A DNA stretch of 64,000 nt from Parietichytrium sp. I65-24A (GCA_012862575.1 BLSF01000004.1:868001-932000), one strand, 5' to 3'. Shown: positions 34,162 to 44,236, counted from the first letter of the stretch. The notes: generated by a model from the sequence alone, not told the origin. A program made the numbers and translations.

Positions 34162-37100
34162 ATGTGGTGGCGGTTGAAGTTCAGTGTCCTTGTTGCACTT
34201 GTTGCAGTAGCATTGTGCCGCTCAAACGACGGAAGGGGAGATGTCGCTCAATTCGTCAAAAGCGCAGTCTCGCTACCGTCGACTTCGGGGAAGATTAAGT
34301 CGGTACAAGTGAAACTTCCCGTGCGCGAAACAAGAGGGGCCGGGCACGTCAGCCCTGCGAGTGTCTTCAAGCTGGCTCAGAGGACCTGGGATGCTGTAGT
34401 GGAGTCTAATCCAGTTGGCCTTCAAGACGCCAAACTCGAGGCGAAAAACTTGCCAATGGCTCCTCTCACTCTTGAGGAGGCTTGGCATCACTGGTACGCG
34501 GCTCAGGAAGGCGTCCTTGATAGCGCACGGTTCCTGGTTACGTTCGGAGGGCTGGTATCCATTCAGCAGGGAGGCACCGTCCTTCACAATGCAGCAGCCC
34601 TTGGGGAGCTAGACCAGCTGATTGCCATTTTGGCGGATCCCGATATCATGCTAGACGTAGATACCCCTAAAGAGGTGGACGGGAGCACGCCGCTTCATTC
34701 CGCGATTGCGGCTAGTCGAGAGCACGTCGTCGACTACTTGGTCAAAATTGCCCACGCAAATGTTGAGGCAACGGGAAACAATCAGGTCTCGCCACTTCAG
34801 CTCGCGGCGTCGATCGGGAACATTAGAATCGTGGAACTTTTGCTGGAGGCCGGAGCAGATGTGAACGCCGCCCACCCATTCGCTCAGAGCACCGCGCTAC
34901 ACTTTGCTGCGGAGATGGGCCAGTCAGAGATCATTCGGTTGCTCTGCAAGAACGGCGCGAATGGTAACGCCGTTAAAACAAATGGCGGCACTCCTCTGCA
35001 CTCTGCCGTGGACGCGAACCAGACGAACGCAGCACGAGCTCTAGTTGAGGCGTGTGGAAGCGATGTCCATGCTCTTCTTGCGAAGGACACCACCCCACTC
35101 TACCTGGCAGCGCACCGAGGGCTTACGGAACTGTGCAAGGTTCTTATCGATGAGCTTGGAGCGCACCCGAACTTTGAAATGCCTCACGGGCAAAACATCG
35201 GTTCCGCGCTGACACATCAGCAACCGGACAAGGATTCCATGAAACGCAAACAAGCACAATTTTATGAACAGAAAAATACAGAGTTGGGGAATGGAGCCAC
35301 TGCCTTGCATGCAGCAGCTGAGAACGGGTTTAAAGAGACGGTGGTGGCTCTGCTGGAGCTCGGGGCTCGCTCAAGCGCTTCGATGAACGGCGCCACGCCA
35401 TTGATCATCGCCCTGCAATATGGGCACCCAGATATTGCCAAGGTGATTCTGGACAAGGATGCGGACGTCTTAATAAACGCCCGCGTTCCGAGCGATGGGT
35501 CCTTTGCGCTCTTGGCTGCCGCTGACCGCGCAAACGACAGCAAGAGGTTTCGAGCTGTGGTGAAGCGCATTCTGCGGGAGCCGCGCGTCAACGTCAACAT
35601 GGACACCGGAAAAGGAGTCACCGCTCTAAGCCACGTGATTTCCAAGGGGGACCACCAGACAGCGCGCTTGCTGATGGAGCACGGCGCGGCTGTGTGGGCC
35701 AGTGTTCCCGACGCACTTTCCATCCTAGCTCAGGCCGGCCCGCCAAGCGGGCAGATGGGTGCACAGTTTGTAGAAGACATGATCGAAAAGTGGCTGAGCG
35801 AGCAGCAGCAAAGAGAGTACCTGGATGATGCGTCCCCGAGCGACGCGCATGCGATCCACAGTGCGGCACTGTACGGCCGCGAGGCCATGCTGGAGGCCAT
35901 GTTGACGAAAATGCCGCGCCTGGACCCGGACCTTCCGGTGCGGTCCACGGGGGCCACCCCGCTGATGCTGGCCGCACGTGAGGGACATGTCGGGTGCGTT
36001 CGCCTGTTGCTGGAGCGTTTTGGAGCTCGCGTGGATGCCAAGGCGCTGACACGCCCGATGTTCGGCTCCACGGCGCTGCACCTGGCCGCGCAGAGTAACC
36101 AGGCCGGCGCGGTCGCCGTCCTGCTCGAACATGGCGCGTCCGTCTCTGCCGAGCTGACCGGCATGGGCCTCACACCGCTTTATCTGGCTGCCGAGCGCGG
36201 TCACGCGGCCGTGGTGCGCAAGCTGCTGCCGCTCTGCGCGCCTGCGGTGGTCAACAAGGTCAACAAGGGCGGCGGAAGCGAAGGCGCCCTGACGGGGCTG
36301 ACGGCTCTGGGTGCCGCTGCGCTGCACGACCACGAGTCCGTGGTGCGCCTGCTGCTTGCGTCCGGCAAGGCTTCAGCGTCGCCGCCGGCGGTGCGCGTGC
36401 AGGTGGCCGCTGGTCGCTTCGAGTCCATGGGCCTGGTGCAGTTGCTGCTGCACCAGGGCCGCGCCGTGTCGCCCGCAACCTTGGCCGCCGTGCGCGAGGC
36501 CTTGCCGCCGGCCGCCGCGTCGTCCGAGGAGCTTCTGGAGCTGGTGCGCGTGCAGACCAGCGCCCGCCGCCGCCGTCCGAAGAGCGACGTTCTCGCCCTC
36601 CTGCGCGAGCTCTCCCACGGCGCCACGTCCGGCGCGCTGCCCGCCGCCGCGCTCCAAGCGGCAGCCTACCTTCGGGACGCGACCATCGTGCGCGCGCTTC
36701 TGCGCACTCCGCCCTGGCGCAACCACGCACGCGGCCACTGCACCGCAGCAACCGCAGCAACCGCAGCGCTCGTGCAGACCGCGGGGACCTCAGGGACCTC
36801 AGGGACCTCAGAGGCCTCAGAGACCGCACACTGCCCGCGCGAGGAGAGCGAGGAGAGCGAAGGCGAAGAAGGCGAAGAGGAGGAGGAGGAGGAGAAGGAG
36901 ACGAGCGCAGTGGCAGAGGAGGCAGGGGAGGCAGGGGAGGTTGCAGAGGTGCTGCAGGCACTGAGCGACGCGCTGCGAGTGGCGCTGGAGCTGACACCAG
37001 TTCCCGTGACGTCCGCGCCGCACTGCCCTCCTGCCGCCGCTGCTTGTGGTGGTGGTGCTGCTGGTGCTGGTGCTGGTGCTGGCAAAGGTGGCAAGGGTGG

Positions 37101-37362
37101 AGGGGAGGTCGGAGCAGACGAAGAGGGCGAAGGCGAGGGCGAAGGCGAGGGCGAGGGCGAGGGCGAGGACGAGGGCGAGGGCGAGGACGGGCAAGTGGCG
37201 GTGGTGAGTGAGCTGCTGCGGGAGGTGGCGAGCGTGGGAGGCGCGTGCTGGGCGGTGCACGTGGCGCAGGCTGGCGGCGAGGACAGTGTGGCGGAGCACG
37301 CCAAGAGAAGCAGGCACTTCGCGCTGATCAAGGCCGTGGAGCGAGCGACGCGCGACGCGTGA
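34162..37362 (+). CDS. Secreted or ER-targeted ankyrin-repeat protein with acidic low-complexity tail
   Basis: 1066 residues, no intron. A hydrophobic N-terminus (FSVLVALVAVALC, about 7-19) reads as a signal peptide. About 14 ankyrin repeats run from about 135 to 775 (for example GSTPLHSAIAASREHVVDYLV, STALHFAAEMGQSEIIRLL, ATPLMLAAREGHVGCVRLLL). The last about 290 residues are low complexity: Ala/Arg-rich, TSGTSGTSEASE, a Glu-rich block, a Gly/Ala run and GEGEGEGE. Ankyrin arrays bind other proteins; most are cytosolic, so a signal peptide is uncommon. No enzymatic domain is seen. The GC-rich 3' third (about 36000-37360) leaves other frames open, so the exact end is less certain than the repeat region. 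Confidence 0.85.
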   Translation: MWWRLKFSVLVALVAVALCRSNDGRGDVAQFVKSAVSLPSTSGKIKSVQVKLPVRETRGAGHVSPASVFKLAQRTWDAVVESNPVGLQDAKLEAKNLPMAPLTLEEAWHHWYAAQEGVLDSARFLVTFGGLVSIQQGGTVLHNAAALGELDQLIAILADPDIMLDVDTPKEVDGSTPLHSAIAASREHVVDYLVKIAHANVEATGNNQVSPLQLAASIGNIRIVELLLEAGADVNAAHPFAQSTALHFAAEMGQSEIIRLLCKNGANGNAVKTNGGTPLHSAVDANQTNAARALVEACGSDVHALLAKDTTPLYLAAHRGLTELCKVLIDELGAHPNFEMPHGQNIGSALTHQQPDKDSMKRKQAQFYEQKNTELGNGATALHAAAENGFKETVVALLELGARSSASMNGATPLIIALQYGHPDIAKVILDKDADVLINARVPSDGSFALLAAADRANDSKRFRAVVKRILREPRVNVNMDTGKGVTALSHVISKGDHQTARLLMEHGAAVWASVPDALSILAQAGPPSGQMGAQFVEDMIEKWLSEQQQREYLDDASPSDAHAIHSAALYGREAMLEAMLTKMPRLDPDLPVRSTGATPLMLAAREGHVGCVRLLLERFGARVDAKALTRPMFGSTALHLAAQSNQAGAVAVLLEHGASVSAELTGMGLTPLYLAAERGHAAVVRKLLPLCAPAVVNKVNKGGGSEGALTGLTALGAAALHDHESVVRLLLASGKASASPPAVRVQVAAGRFESMGLVQLLLHQGRAVSPATLAAVREALPPAAASSEELLELVRVQTSARRRRPKSDVLALLRELSHGATSGALPAAALQAAAYLRDATIVRALLRTPPWRNHARGHCTAATAATAALVQTAGTSGTSGTSEASETAHCPREESEESEGEEGEEEEEEEKETSAVAEEAGEAGEVAEVLQALSDALRVALELTPVPVTSAPHCPPAAAACGGGAAGAGAGAGKGGKGGGEVGADEEGEGEGEGEGEGEGEDEGEGEDGQVAVVSELLREVASVGGACWAVHVAQAGGEDSVAEHAKRSRHFALIKAVERATRDA
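37126..37190 (+). repeat. GAGGGC hexamer repeat coding for Gly-Glu
   Basis: Tandem GAGGGC/GAAGGC units near the 3' end of the ankyrin gene encode the GEGEGE tail. Confidence 0.9.
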
Positions 37363-37450
37363 AAAAAAGTGAGTGGAAGCCTTTCAGATAGACGGAGGGA
37401 AGCTCGAGTGAGTGACAGACACGTGACCAGGAAGGGAAGAAAAAATCAAA

Positions 37451-37459
37451 AATATAAAA
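37451..37459 (+). promoter_or_regulatory. TATA-like element before importin gene
   Basis: AATATAAAAG lies in the 116-base gap between the ankyrin stop and the importin ATG, about 28 bases before that ATG. If used, transcription would begin very near the start codon. The match is to consensus only. Confidence 0.35.
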
Positions 37460-37478
37460 GGAGAGGGCGAGACGGGCA

Positions 37479-40400
37479 ATGGACGAGCTCGTGCAAGTCC
37501 TCAGGGCTTTGCAAAGCGCCGACAACGCGGAGAGGAGCGCAGCTGAAAATCTGTTGCGGAGGGCTGATCCCGAACGATGCACTCAAACCCTCGTTGCCAT
37601 CGTCGCAGAGCATGCTGACCCCCATATCCGCCTCACCGCTTGCGTCATCGCACGTGCACTGCTAATTGGGCAAACGGGAATCTACGAATTGCCCGAGAAC
37701 GCTCAGCGCGAAATAAAAAACCGTCTCTTGACTGCGATCAGATTGGAGCAGAGCCCCGTTGTGTCGCGATCCCTCAGCTTTCTCGTCGGACAACTCTGCG
37801 AATTACTGGAGGAGTGCACCGAATGGCCGCAGCTTCTGGAAACCGTGTGCGATCTACTCGACGCGCCCGATGAACGACTTCGCCTCGCAGGCTTGAACGT
37901 TTTCTCTTGCGCTCCAGAACAGCTGGTGAATGCGATTGCCTCTGATAGTTTTTCCCGGTTGCAGCATCTGCTCCGCGGTTGTCTAGAGTTTGCGTCCCCG
38001 AGCCAAAAGGTTCAGATTGCGACCATCGAATTGTGCTCATCACTTAGCCCATTCGTTGTCGGACTTGACCGCGCAGTCCTCGCCGACTTTGTCCCTGCTA
38101 TCCTGATCAGCCTGCGAAAGACTGCCTCCGCTGCGCAGGCGAGCGATGGAGACACACTCAAGTTGTTTTTGCAGGCGCTTACACAGCTTTTGCAGGCCAA
38201 CTCAAGGTTACTTTGGCTCGTTCAAGGGACTGCGTCGCAGGAATTGATAACCGACCTGCTTCGAATGTATGAATCACCCACTTTCTCTCCCGAAAGTCGA
38301 TCTGCATGCCTGGAGACCATTGTGACCCTGACTGAGTGTGTCCCGCACCTCATTTCCACCCTTGAACTGCCTCTGAGCGATCGACGAAACGGCCACAAGT
38401 TGCTTAGTTTCCCCGAGGCGCTTCTGCAGAGCGTCTTCCGTGTTCTCATGTACTCTCCAAGTGTCGCTACCGATGATGAAGTTAGTAGATGGCTTGCACA
38501 CCCTTCAGAATTCCACAACGCCGAAGGGCCGTCAACTGCCCTCAGTCTCTATGATTGTACAGGACTTTTTGAAGCAAGCTCAGCTGCGTTGTACCGAATC
38601 TCGTGCGAGGCTTGTCTTGGGTCGGAGGCCTTTTTGGCTCTCGTCTTCCGCTTCGCGGAGGAATGTATGAACCAGCCAAGCTGGAGAGCTGTCCTTGCCG
38701 GTGTTGAAAGCATCTCGCACGCAATGGAATCCTTATTGTTCAGTATGCGTTCCTCTGGCGCTGATGAGCAGGCCTTCACGGCCGCGTACTCCAAGTCGGC
38801 TCTCCAGGCCTTTATATCTCACGCGTCAATAGAGCGCCACTACGCTGTAAGAGAAGCCGCAATTAATGGCATCTCAACTCTTGCAACGCTGTGGGGCAAC
38901 GAAATGACAGTCGAACAAGTATGTGCGGCGTATGACGTACTTGAGAACGGCGCAATGCACGGCCCGCCCAGACTGCAAACGAAATGTCTTGAGGCATATC
39001 AGCAGCTCTTTGTCTATTGCTCCCAGCAACAGCACATTCCGTCTCACTCTCAGGCACGTGTTGTGGCGCTCCTGGAAACCGTCTTTACCACTTCGGCCTC
39101 CATACTCGTGAAAGAGGCTGCTCTTGTGACTGCTGCAAGCGCAACAGGTACAGACTCAACGCGAGAGTCCTTCGAGAGCGGCTACGCGCGCTGGAGGCTC
39201 GTTTTACAAGAGCCTATTGGGCGATGTGCGAACACGCCACTCAGCGCAAAAGCGCTTGATTGCCTTCTGTGCATCATGAGCCTAGTCGCATCAGAAGGCA
39301 GCAAGGGCGATAGCCTTCAGCTTGTTCAGCTCATGGAACGAGGCTACACACTAATTGAAACTGAAGTGGAATTTGGGGATGGTCAGCACCAAGTGCACTT
39401 CAGAAATGGTTTTCAGCATGTGTGTCACAGCTGGGAAGTAGCTGCCGAATTTCTTGGCCCATCTATCGCACACTACTTGACCTCCGTTGTTCACCAGCTC
39501 TCGGTAGCCTCTTTGGCGGAAGAAAGTGGCACCCCGAACGCGTACTCTGCAGATGCCGACAACAAGGTTTGTGCGCTGTCGACGATGTGCTTTTTGCTTC
39601 GGAAAATCCCGGAAGCTTTTTCGCCTATTTTGAGCCAGGTCACTTTTGCTCTTCGGGACGTTCTCAAGAAATCCGTTAACACTCAGCTCCGCGTGATTGC
39701 CGCAGCAGGCGTTCCGGATGTTCTTCCGGTGCTGCACTGCGTCGAGAAAGACCCTGGAGTCCCCCACGAGGCCCGAGTTGCAGTTGTTAGTCAGGTTTTC
39801 TCTGTATTGATGCCATTGCTAGTTCTTGACGAAGGAGAAAGCGGGGGCGAAGTTGTTGAGGCCGCTGTCCTTGGAATTCGCGGCGCGTTTGAGCATCTTG
39901 AAACCTTGCCCGACTATGTGCCGTGGGACGACATTGGCCTGGTTCTTGTCAAACTCCTTGAGCGATTTCAGCGCAGCGTACAGAGACGAGAGGTTCTTAG
40001 AGCAGAATTTATACTGGAATGTGGCCAGGAAGAATTGGATGCGGACGGAGAGGCACAATTTCAGTCCAAACAGACTATGGAGCAAAATGTTCGCTTTCAA
40101 ATCTCCGAGACGCTTCATGCTGCTACTAGAGAGTTTGGAAACGCCATTGCTGCAGATTTTGAGCAGTACATATTACAACCAATTCTTGATTATATGCGCC
40201 CTGCCCGGTTATTCGAAGACAGGAGCCTCGCAATTTACATAGTTGATGGCTATCTGGCGAATTGCGTTGGGTATGATCAAGTTGCCGCAGCAAAGTCTTT
40301 TGTCTATCCACTCCTTAAAGCGAACGCACTCGCTAGCGTCGAATATGGGTGCAACGAAGTCCTCCAAGGTGCAGTATATGGCATTGGGCTAATTGCGGAC

Positions 40401-40925
40401 CTTATGGATGTACTTGAAACCACATTTGAAGAGCATCTTGTGGCGGACATGGTAGAGAGTCTCGCCAATTTAATCGCCTCGGTTGAGCAGGATGCCGGAC
40501 TGAGCGAGGATCTTGGTCCAAGCCTTGATAATGCGCGCATCAGCATGGGAAAAATATTCACTAGGCTTCCCTCACAATTGCGAAGCTCTGCTCTAGCAAT
40601 GCGTGCTGAGCGGGAGTGGTTGCTTGGATTTCCGTTTTTGAGAGACACAGAAGAACTGAGCGGCGCGCTAGAAAGCTTGCTGTCCTTTGTAAGCTCGCAC
40701 GGGCCGCAAGCTTCACACGATCGCAAATCTCTTTTCTGTAGAGCTGTATTTCGTTCAGTTGCAACTTGTTTCGAGATATTGGAGGAACCTGTGCGAACCC
40801 ACACCCTTCAGTTTCTGAAAGATCTGCGAGAACAAGATGAACGGCTGTGGAATAGTATGCTTGAGCAGTCAACAGCCCAAGAAAAGTGCGCAGTTCTTGA
40901 CCTTCTCGGCAATTCCGGGCACTAG
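37479..40925 (+). CDS. IPO5: Importin-5/Kap121-like karyopherin (importin beta family)
   Basis: 1148 residues, no intron, built of HEAT-type helical repeats throughout. Nuclear transport receptor that carries cargo such as ribosomal proteins and histones through the pore with Ran. The N-terminus (LVQVLRALQSADNAERSAAENLLRR... ADPHIRLTACVIARALL) fits the Ran-binding HEAT repeats of the family. Later landmarks agree with the importin-5 plan: GAMHGPPRLQTKCLEAYQQL, then FEQYILQPILDYMRPARLFEDRSLAIYIVDGYL, QGAVYGIGLIADLM and a short C-terminal helix. Length is close to importin-5 (about 1100). Overall identity is low, so importin-4 (the Kap123-type relative) is the alternative. It ends shortly before an AATAAA signal. 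Confidence 0.85.
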   Translation: MDELVQVLRALQSADNAERSAAENLLRRADPERCTQTLVAIVAEHADPHIRLTACVIARALLIGQTGIYELPENAQREIKNRLLTAIRLEQSPVVSRSLSFLVGQLCELLEECTEWPQLLETVCDLLDAPDERLRLAGLNVFSCAPEQLVNAIASDSFSRLQHLLRGCLEFASPSQKVQIATIELCSSLSPFVVGLDRAVLADFVPAILISLRKTASAAQASDGDTLKLFLQALTQLLQANSRLLWLVQGTASQELITDLLRMYESPTFSPESRSACLETIVTLTECVPHLISTLELPLSDRRNGHKLLSFPEALLQSVFRVLMYSPSVATDDEVSRWLAHPSEFHNAEGPSTALSLYDCTGLFEASSAALYRISCEACLGSEAFLALVFRFAEECMNQPSWRAVLAGVESISHAMESLLFSMRSSGADEQAFTAAYSKSALQAFISHASIERHYAVREAAINGISTLATLWGNEMTVEQVCAAYDVLENGAMHGPPRLQTKCLEAYQQLFVYCSQQQHIPSHSQARVVALLETVFTTSASILVKEAALVTAASATGTDSTRESFESGYARWRLVLQEPIGRCANTPLSAKALDCLLCIMSLVASEGSKGDSLQLVQLMERGYTLIETEVEFGDGQHQVHFRNGFQHVCHSWEVAAEFLGPSIAHYLTSVVHQLSVASLAEESGTPNAYSADADNKVCALSTMCFLLRKIPEAFSPILSQVTFALRDVLKKSVNTQLRVIAAAGVPDVLPVLHCVEKDPGVPHEARVAVVSQVFSVLMPLLVLDEGESGGEVVEAAVLGIRGAFEHLETLPDYVPWDDIGLVLVKLLERFQRSVQRREVLRAEFILECGQEELDADGEAQFQSKQTMEQNVRFQISETLHAATREFGNAIAADFEQYILQPILDYMRPARLFEDRSLAIYIVDGYLANCVGYDQVAAAKSFVYPLLKANALASVEYGCNEVLQGAVYGIGLIADLMDVLETTFEEHLVADMVESLANLIASVEQDAGLSEDLGPSLDNARISMGKIFTRLPSQLRSSALAMRAEREWLLGFPFLRDTEELSGALESLLSFVSSHGPQASHDRKSLFCRAVFRSVATCFEILEEPVRTHTLQFLKDLREQDERLWNSMLEQSTAQEKCAVLDLLGNSGH

Positions 40926-41578
40926 CGCATTCTGTCACGCGCGAGCGATGATTTTACACCAAACCCAATCCTGAAAATAAAACCTGAGTTTGTCCTCCTT
41001 TTTAATTTGGGTTGGGGGTTTTGACATCCAGGAACCCGCGACCAAAAGACTGCAGTCAAGCGCGTGACGATCTACATTCTTCTGGTCTGAAAAAAATTGC
41101 AGCACCTTAAACCCCTCGTGTTATTAGCGCTCACTTCCGCAACCCAAGGTGAGCTCCCGTTACTTCTCTACCCATAATATGTGAGAATCGCTAGAGTAAA
41201 CTTTATCCAATTGGGTAAGAGTATGTACCAACGGATCGTTTCGTTTGCAATGCTGTCGTGGTCGTGTTGCGTCTATCCGTGCTCCATTTTCCAAATGAAT
41301 TTGGGCGCGTGTGTCTCAATAAATCGAGAGACCCCCCACGTCGCGAGAGGAGAACAGCTTGGCTCACTCGCGTTTCTTAGAGGCAGTGGTGGGGCGGTCG
41401 CAAAAGCGGGAGGGTGTGGTGTCCTGGAGGAGGTTGGCTGGCTCCCTTCGAAGATAGATATCCGGACCCTTGAGGGTTGGCGGTCGCCGTCGGGGCTAGG
41501 TGTGTAAAACGTCGTTGTCGCACAGTCAAAAGTGGCCTGGCCTTCCTTTCTTCGACCTGCGTTCGTCTTGAAGGGAAC
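40926..41578. other. Intergenic between importin and the 885-residue gene
   Basis: 653 bases with the importin poly(A) signal and then the promoter of the next gene. The open frame of that next gene extends upstream without ATG to about 41477. No further gene. Confidence 0.55.
40976..40981 (+). terminator. Polyadenylation signal AATAAA after importin gene
   Basis: AATAAA lies 51 bases after the importin stop codon, in the right place and orientation for its mRNA 3' end. Most other genes here lack an exact AATAAA at this distance. Confidence 0.55.
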
Positions 41579-44236
41579 ATGGCGCGCGTGCTCGCGCGCG
41601 AGAGCAGGGAGGAAGGCGATGCTAGTGTTTTTTGTCAGTCTGGCAATGGCGATGACAGCCTCACTGGCTCTGTTCCAGAGTTCACCGGCATTCGCTTGGT
41701 GCTTTACCAGAAATATTCGCCTCTGAACGTCCGAAGCTGGATCCAGTTTGTAAAAGACTGCGGAGTCCTGGCGGTTTCCACACATCGAGCGGTAAAAATT
41801 TTCGAGTCTGCGGTTGGGCAGCATTCAGCTGGTGCAAAAAGAGCCACCCGGTCACTTCTGAAGAGGGCCAACCGGTGTGTTCAGGAGCGCTCGTCCCGGC
41901 CAGGCCCCGAGGAGGAGCAATTGCTTCTTAGTCTCGCCGGCTTTGGGTTTTGCGTTCACAGACTAGCGCACATGGCATATGAGAAGCGGGCGAGCCCCTG
42001 TGACGCCTTTTGCTATCTACACTTGCTTCCTCTGGCAGCATTTCACAAGAATCAATATCACATCATTACATTCGCTTCCGCTGAACTTGTTCGGTGGCGG
42101 GAGCTACGTGAGACCAAGGTCGGGATCGAAAGGCTTTTTCGCCGATTTGCGAACCGCGGCGCTTACTTGCCAATCAAGGAGTGGCAAAAATTATTGAGAA
42201 AGACCGGTATTTTCCCTGAGTACTTGTCACTGGTGAGTTTGCAAGACGCGTTTTATGAGACCCTGGTTCAATGCGCCTGGGACGATGGAAGCTGCACAGA
42301 GGCTCAGGCTGGGTCCATCATGAATATGTCTCTGAACATTGCCACCTTTGTTGAAGCATTGTGTCGTGCGCTCCTGAAGTCGACATGCTTTAAACAAGAG
42401 GAAGGTTGCAAAGGCCTGGTGAAGCTATTAAATCAGTTTCTCTTCCCAAGGAGGTATATTTCAATCTACAAAGCTCAATTTAAGGGCCAGGCAAGCGAGA
42501 GACAGGGTAACGAAGGCGATTTGTGTTTTGCAGAATCTGAACACATCCGACAAGTTGCGGCTGACGATAGGAACGCAGAGGATGACGCAAGTGTCGATGC
42601 TGGCTTGCCATCAGCGATGAAGGAAGTTAAAGATCATCAACATCCCCACTGTGAAGGCGCGCAGGCAAACGACATTGGCGTATCGCATATACCTGCCTCA
42701 ACGGATTGTGTGTCGTCGAGTGAATCCCACGAGCCGGACTTCTGCGGCAATGTGGGGGCGTATGACTTCGAGCGGTTCTGTCAAGAGAATCTGGACCTGA
42801 AGCGCAGAAAGGTAGCTAGGCTGCAACTACTAGACTTCATTCAATCTCGCGGGAAGTACACGTTCGGGTACCCAAGGCCAACAAAAGAGATGTCCAAAGT
42901 GGAGCACGCTTGCAGGAAAACGTCTCGAATTGAACGGGAGCTCAAACTGAACTGTCTTCGGATCCGCAAAGCTGTTAGTGCAAATTCGCAGTTGACCAAC
43001 CGACAAGCTATCAGTTGTGCATACAAAGGGTCGTCAGAGAAAGAGCCGAGAAACGCTAGCGCTGGACCCACTCCTTCAGGTTTTGTCTCGTTAGAGGAGC
43101 ACAACATTCTATTATCAAAACTGCAGGCGTTGGAAGGCGCGCTGAACATCGGTGGGCTGGATGACATGGACTGGGATGGGACATTGGACGATGCAGAGAA
43201 TAAGCTCAAAGACCTGTTACCACAATTAATGAGCGAAGATGCACAAGTCCAAATGGAAGCCCAGGAAAAGTTTGAAGTGATTGACAAGATTATTCGCAAT
43301 CACAAAGACTATAAGGAGCGCGAGCAAGCCAAAAAAGAGCAATGGGAACATGAGAACAAGCCGCTAATGGCTGCTGCATTAGACGAGCTGCAGCGTATCT
43401 TTCCCCGCTGCATCGCAGAAGGCACCGCGATGAAAGATTTGACGGAAGTTTTCCAGCTCCCACCAGCATTGGCAAAGAGAGTTTTTCAGCGCAAAGCTTT
43501 GCGAATTGTTCATATGGACCTCGAAGAGATCGCTAAAATCCATGTTGCCGATCTTAATGGCACGTATTCTACACAGGGCCTGGATCTACGAGAGCTACAG
43601 GCGATTTATTCGAAGCTTCCGGAAGAGTTTCAGTCTGACGGCGATGGCAAGAAAGCAGCATGGAGAGAAGGCGTTTTCACACAGCTCAAATCGATGAGAG
43701 ACAAGCAAGAGGCTGGAACTTTGCCTAAAAATAAGCTCCAAGACCCAGCGTACTCGTGCAAGGACCCAGGCGAAGATGCCAAGCCCACAACAGTCAAAGT
43801 TGTCAAAGTGTTGGGGAAAGTTGGCGAGGCTTTATGCGGAAATGGCGAGCTTCTTGCGCAGGCACTTCATCGCAGGAACTCGAGCCCCAACGTCGTCGCT
43901 CAGCGACCGCCTACGGCACCGGGCAAGCAAGCTAAACCACTTGAAGCCCCAGCTCATGGTGATATTCCCGCCATCTCGCCGATGGACGCACTCAAAGCAG
44001 CTCTGAACGCAAGGCGGCACAGCTTGCCACCTGAGATTCGCCCAGAGAACCCGCACGTTAGCTCCGAGGAGGCCGCGGCCAAGAAGCCTCGTTCTCAGCT
44101 GGCGAGAACTCGTTCCATCTCTAGCATGGTGAAAACCGCAGACTGGGAAGAAGAGAGCAAGGCCGAGGACCCAAAGAATAACTCGCTGCTTGGCGAACTC
44201 AGCGCTGTTCTTGCCTTGAGAAGAAGTGCAACTTAG
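41579..44236 (+). CDS. Unrecognised 885-residue protein
   Basis: One long intronless frame; the first ATG is at 41579 (MARVLARESREEG). I do not recognise the family. Visible parts: a mixed-charge helical N-terminal half (about 1-290) containing a segment FRRFANRGAYLPIKEWQKLLRKTGIFPE with weak similarity to calcium-binding-helix or p25-like folds; an acidic linker (about 310-390); a basic block (about 400-480: FERFCQENLDLKRRKVARLQLLDFIQSRGKY); a helical stretch with coiled-coil potential (about 525-620, many Glu, Lys, Gln); and a Ser/Pro/Arg-rich C-terminus with RRHSLPPE and ARTRSISS, plausible kinase or 14-3-3 sites. No signal peptide or membrane segment. Probably cytosolic; a cytoskeletal or flagellar role is only a guess. 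Confidence 0.8.
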   Translation: MARVLARESREEGDASVFCQSGNGDDSLTGSVPEFTGIRLVLYQKYSPLNVRSWIQFVKDCGVLAVSTHRAVKIFESAVGQHSAGAKRATRSLLKRANRCVQERSSRPGPEEEQLLLSLAGFGFCVHRLAHMAYEKRASPCDAFCYLHLLPLAAFHKNQYHIITFASAELVRWRELRETKVGIERLFRRFANRGAYLPIKEWQKLLRKTGIFPEYLSLVSLQDAFYETLVQCAWDDGSCTEAQAGSIMNMSLNIATFVEALCRALLKSTCFKQEEGCKGLVKLLNQFLFPRRYISIYKAQFKGQASERQGNEGDLCFAESEHIRQVAADDRNAEDDASVDAGLPSAMKEVKDHQHPHCEGAQANDIGVSHIPASTDCVSSSESHEPDFCGNVGAYDFERFCQENLDLKRRKVARLQLLDFIQSRGKYTFGYPRPTKEMSKVEHACRKTSRIERELKLNCLRIRKAVSANSQLTNRQAISCAYKGSSEKEPRNASAGPTPSGFVSLEEHNILLSKLQALEGALNIGGLDDMDWDGTLDDAENKLKDLLPQLMSEDAQVQMEAQEKFEVIDKIIRNHKDYKEREQAKKEQWEHENKPLMAAALDELQRIFPRCIAEGTAMKDLTEVFQLPPALAKRVFQRKALRIVHMDLEEIAKIHVADLNGTYSTQGLDLRELQAIYSKLPEEFQSDGDGKKAAWREGVFTQLKSMRDKQEAGTLPKNKLQDPAYSCKDPGEDAKPTTVKVVKVLGKVGEALCGNGELLAQALHRRNSSPNVVAQRPPTAPGKQAKPLEAPAHGDIPAISPMDALKAALNARRHSLPPEIRPENPHVSSEEAAAKKPRSQLARTRSISSMVKTADWEEESKAEDPKNNSLLGELSAVLALRRSAT

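Noticed and set aside
36260-36997. Long antisense Pro/Arg-rich frame over the ankyrin gene
   Set aside because: It is a by-product of GC-rich codons in the sense frame; composition is unlike a folded protein and it lacks an independent context.
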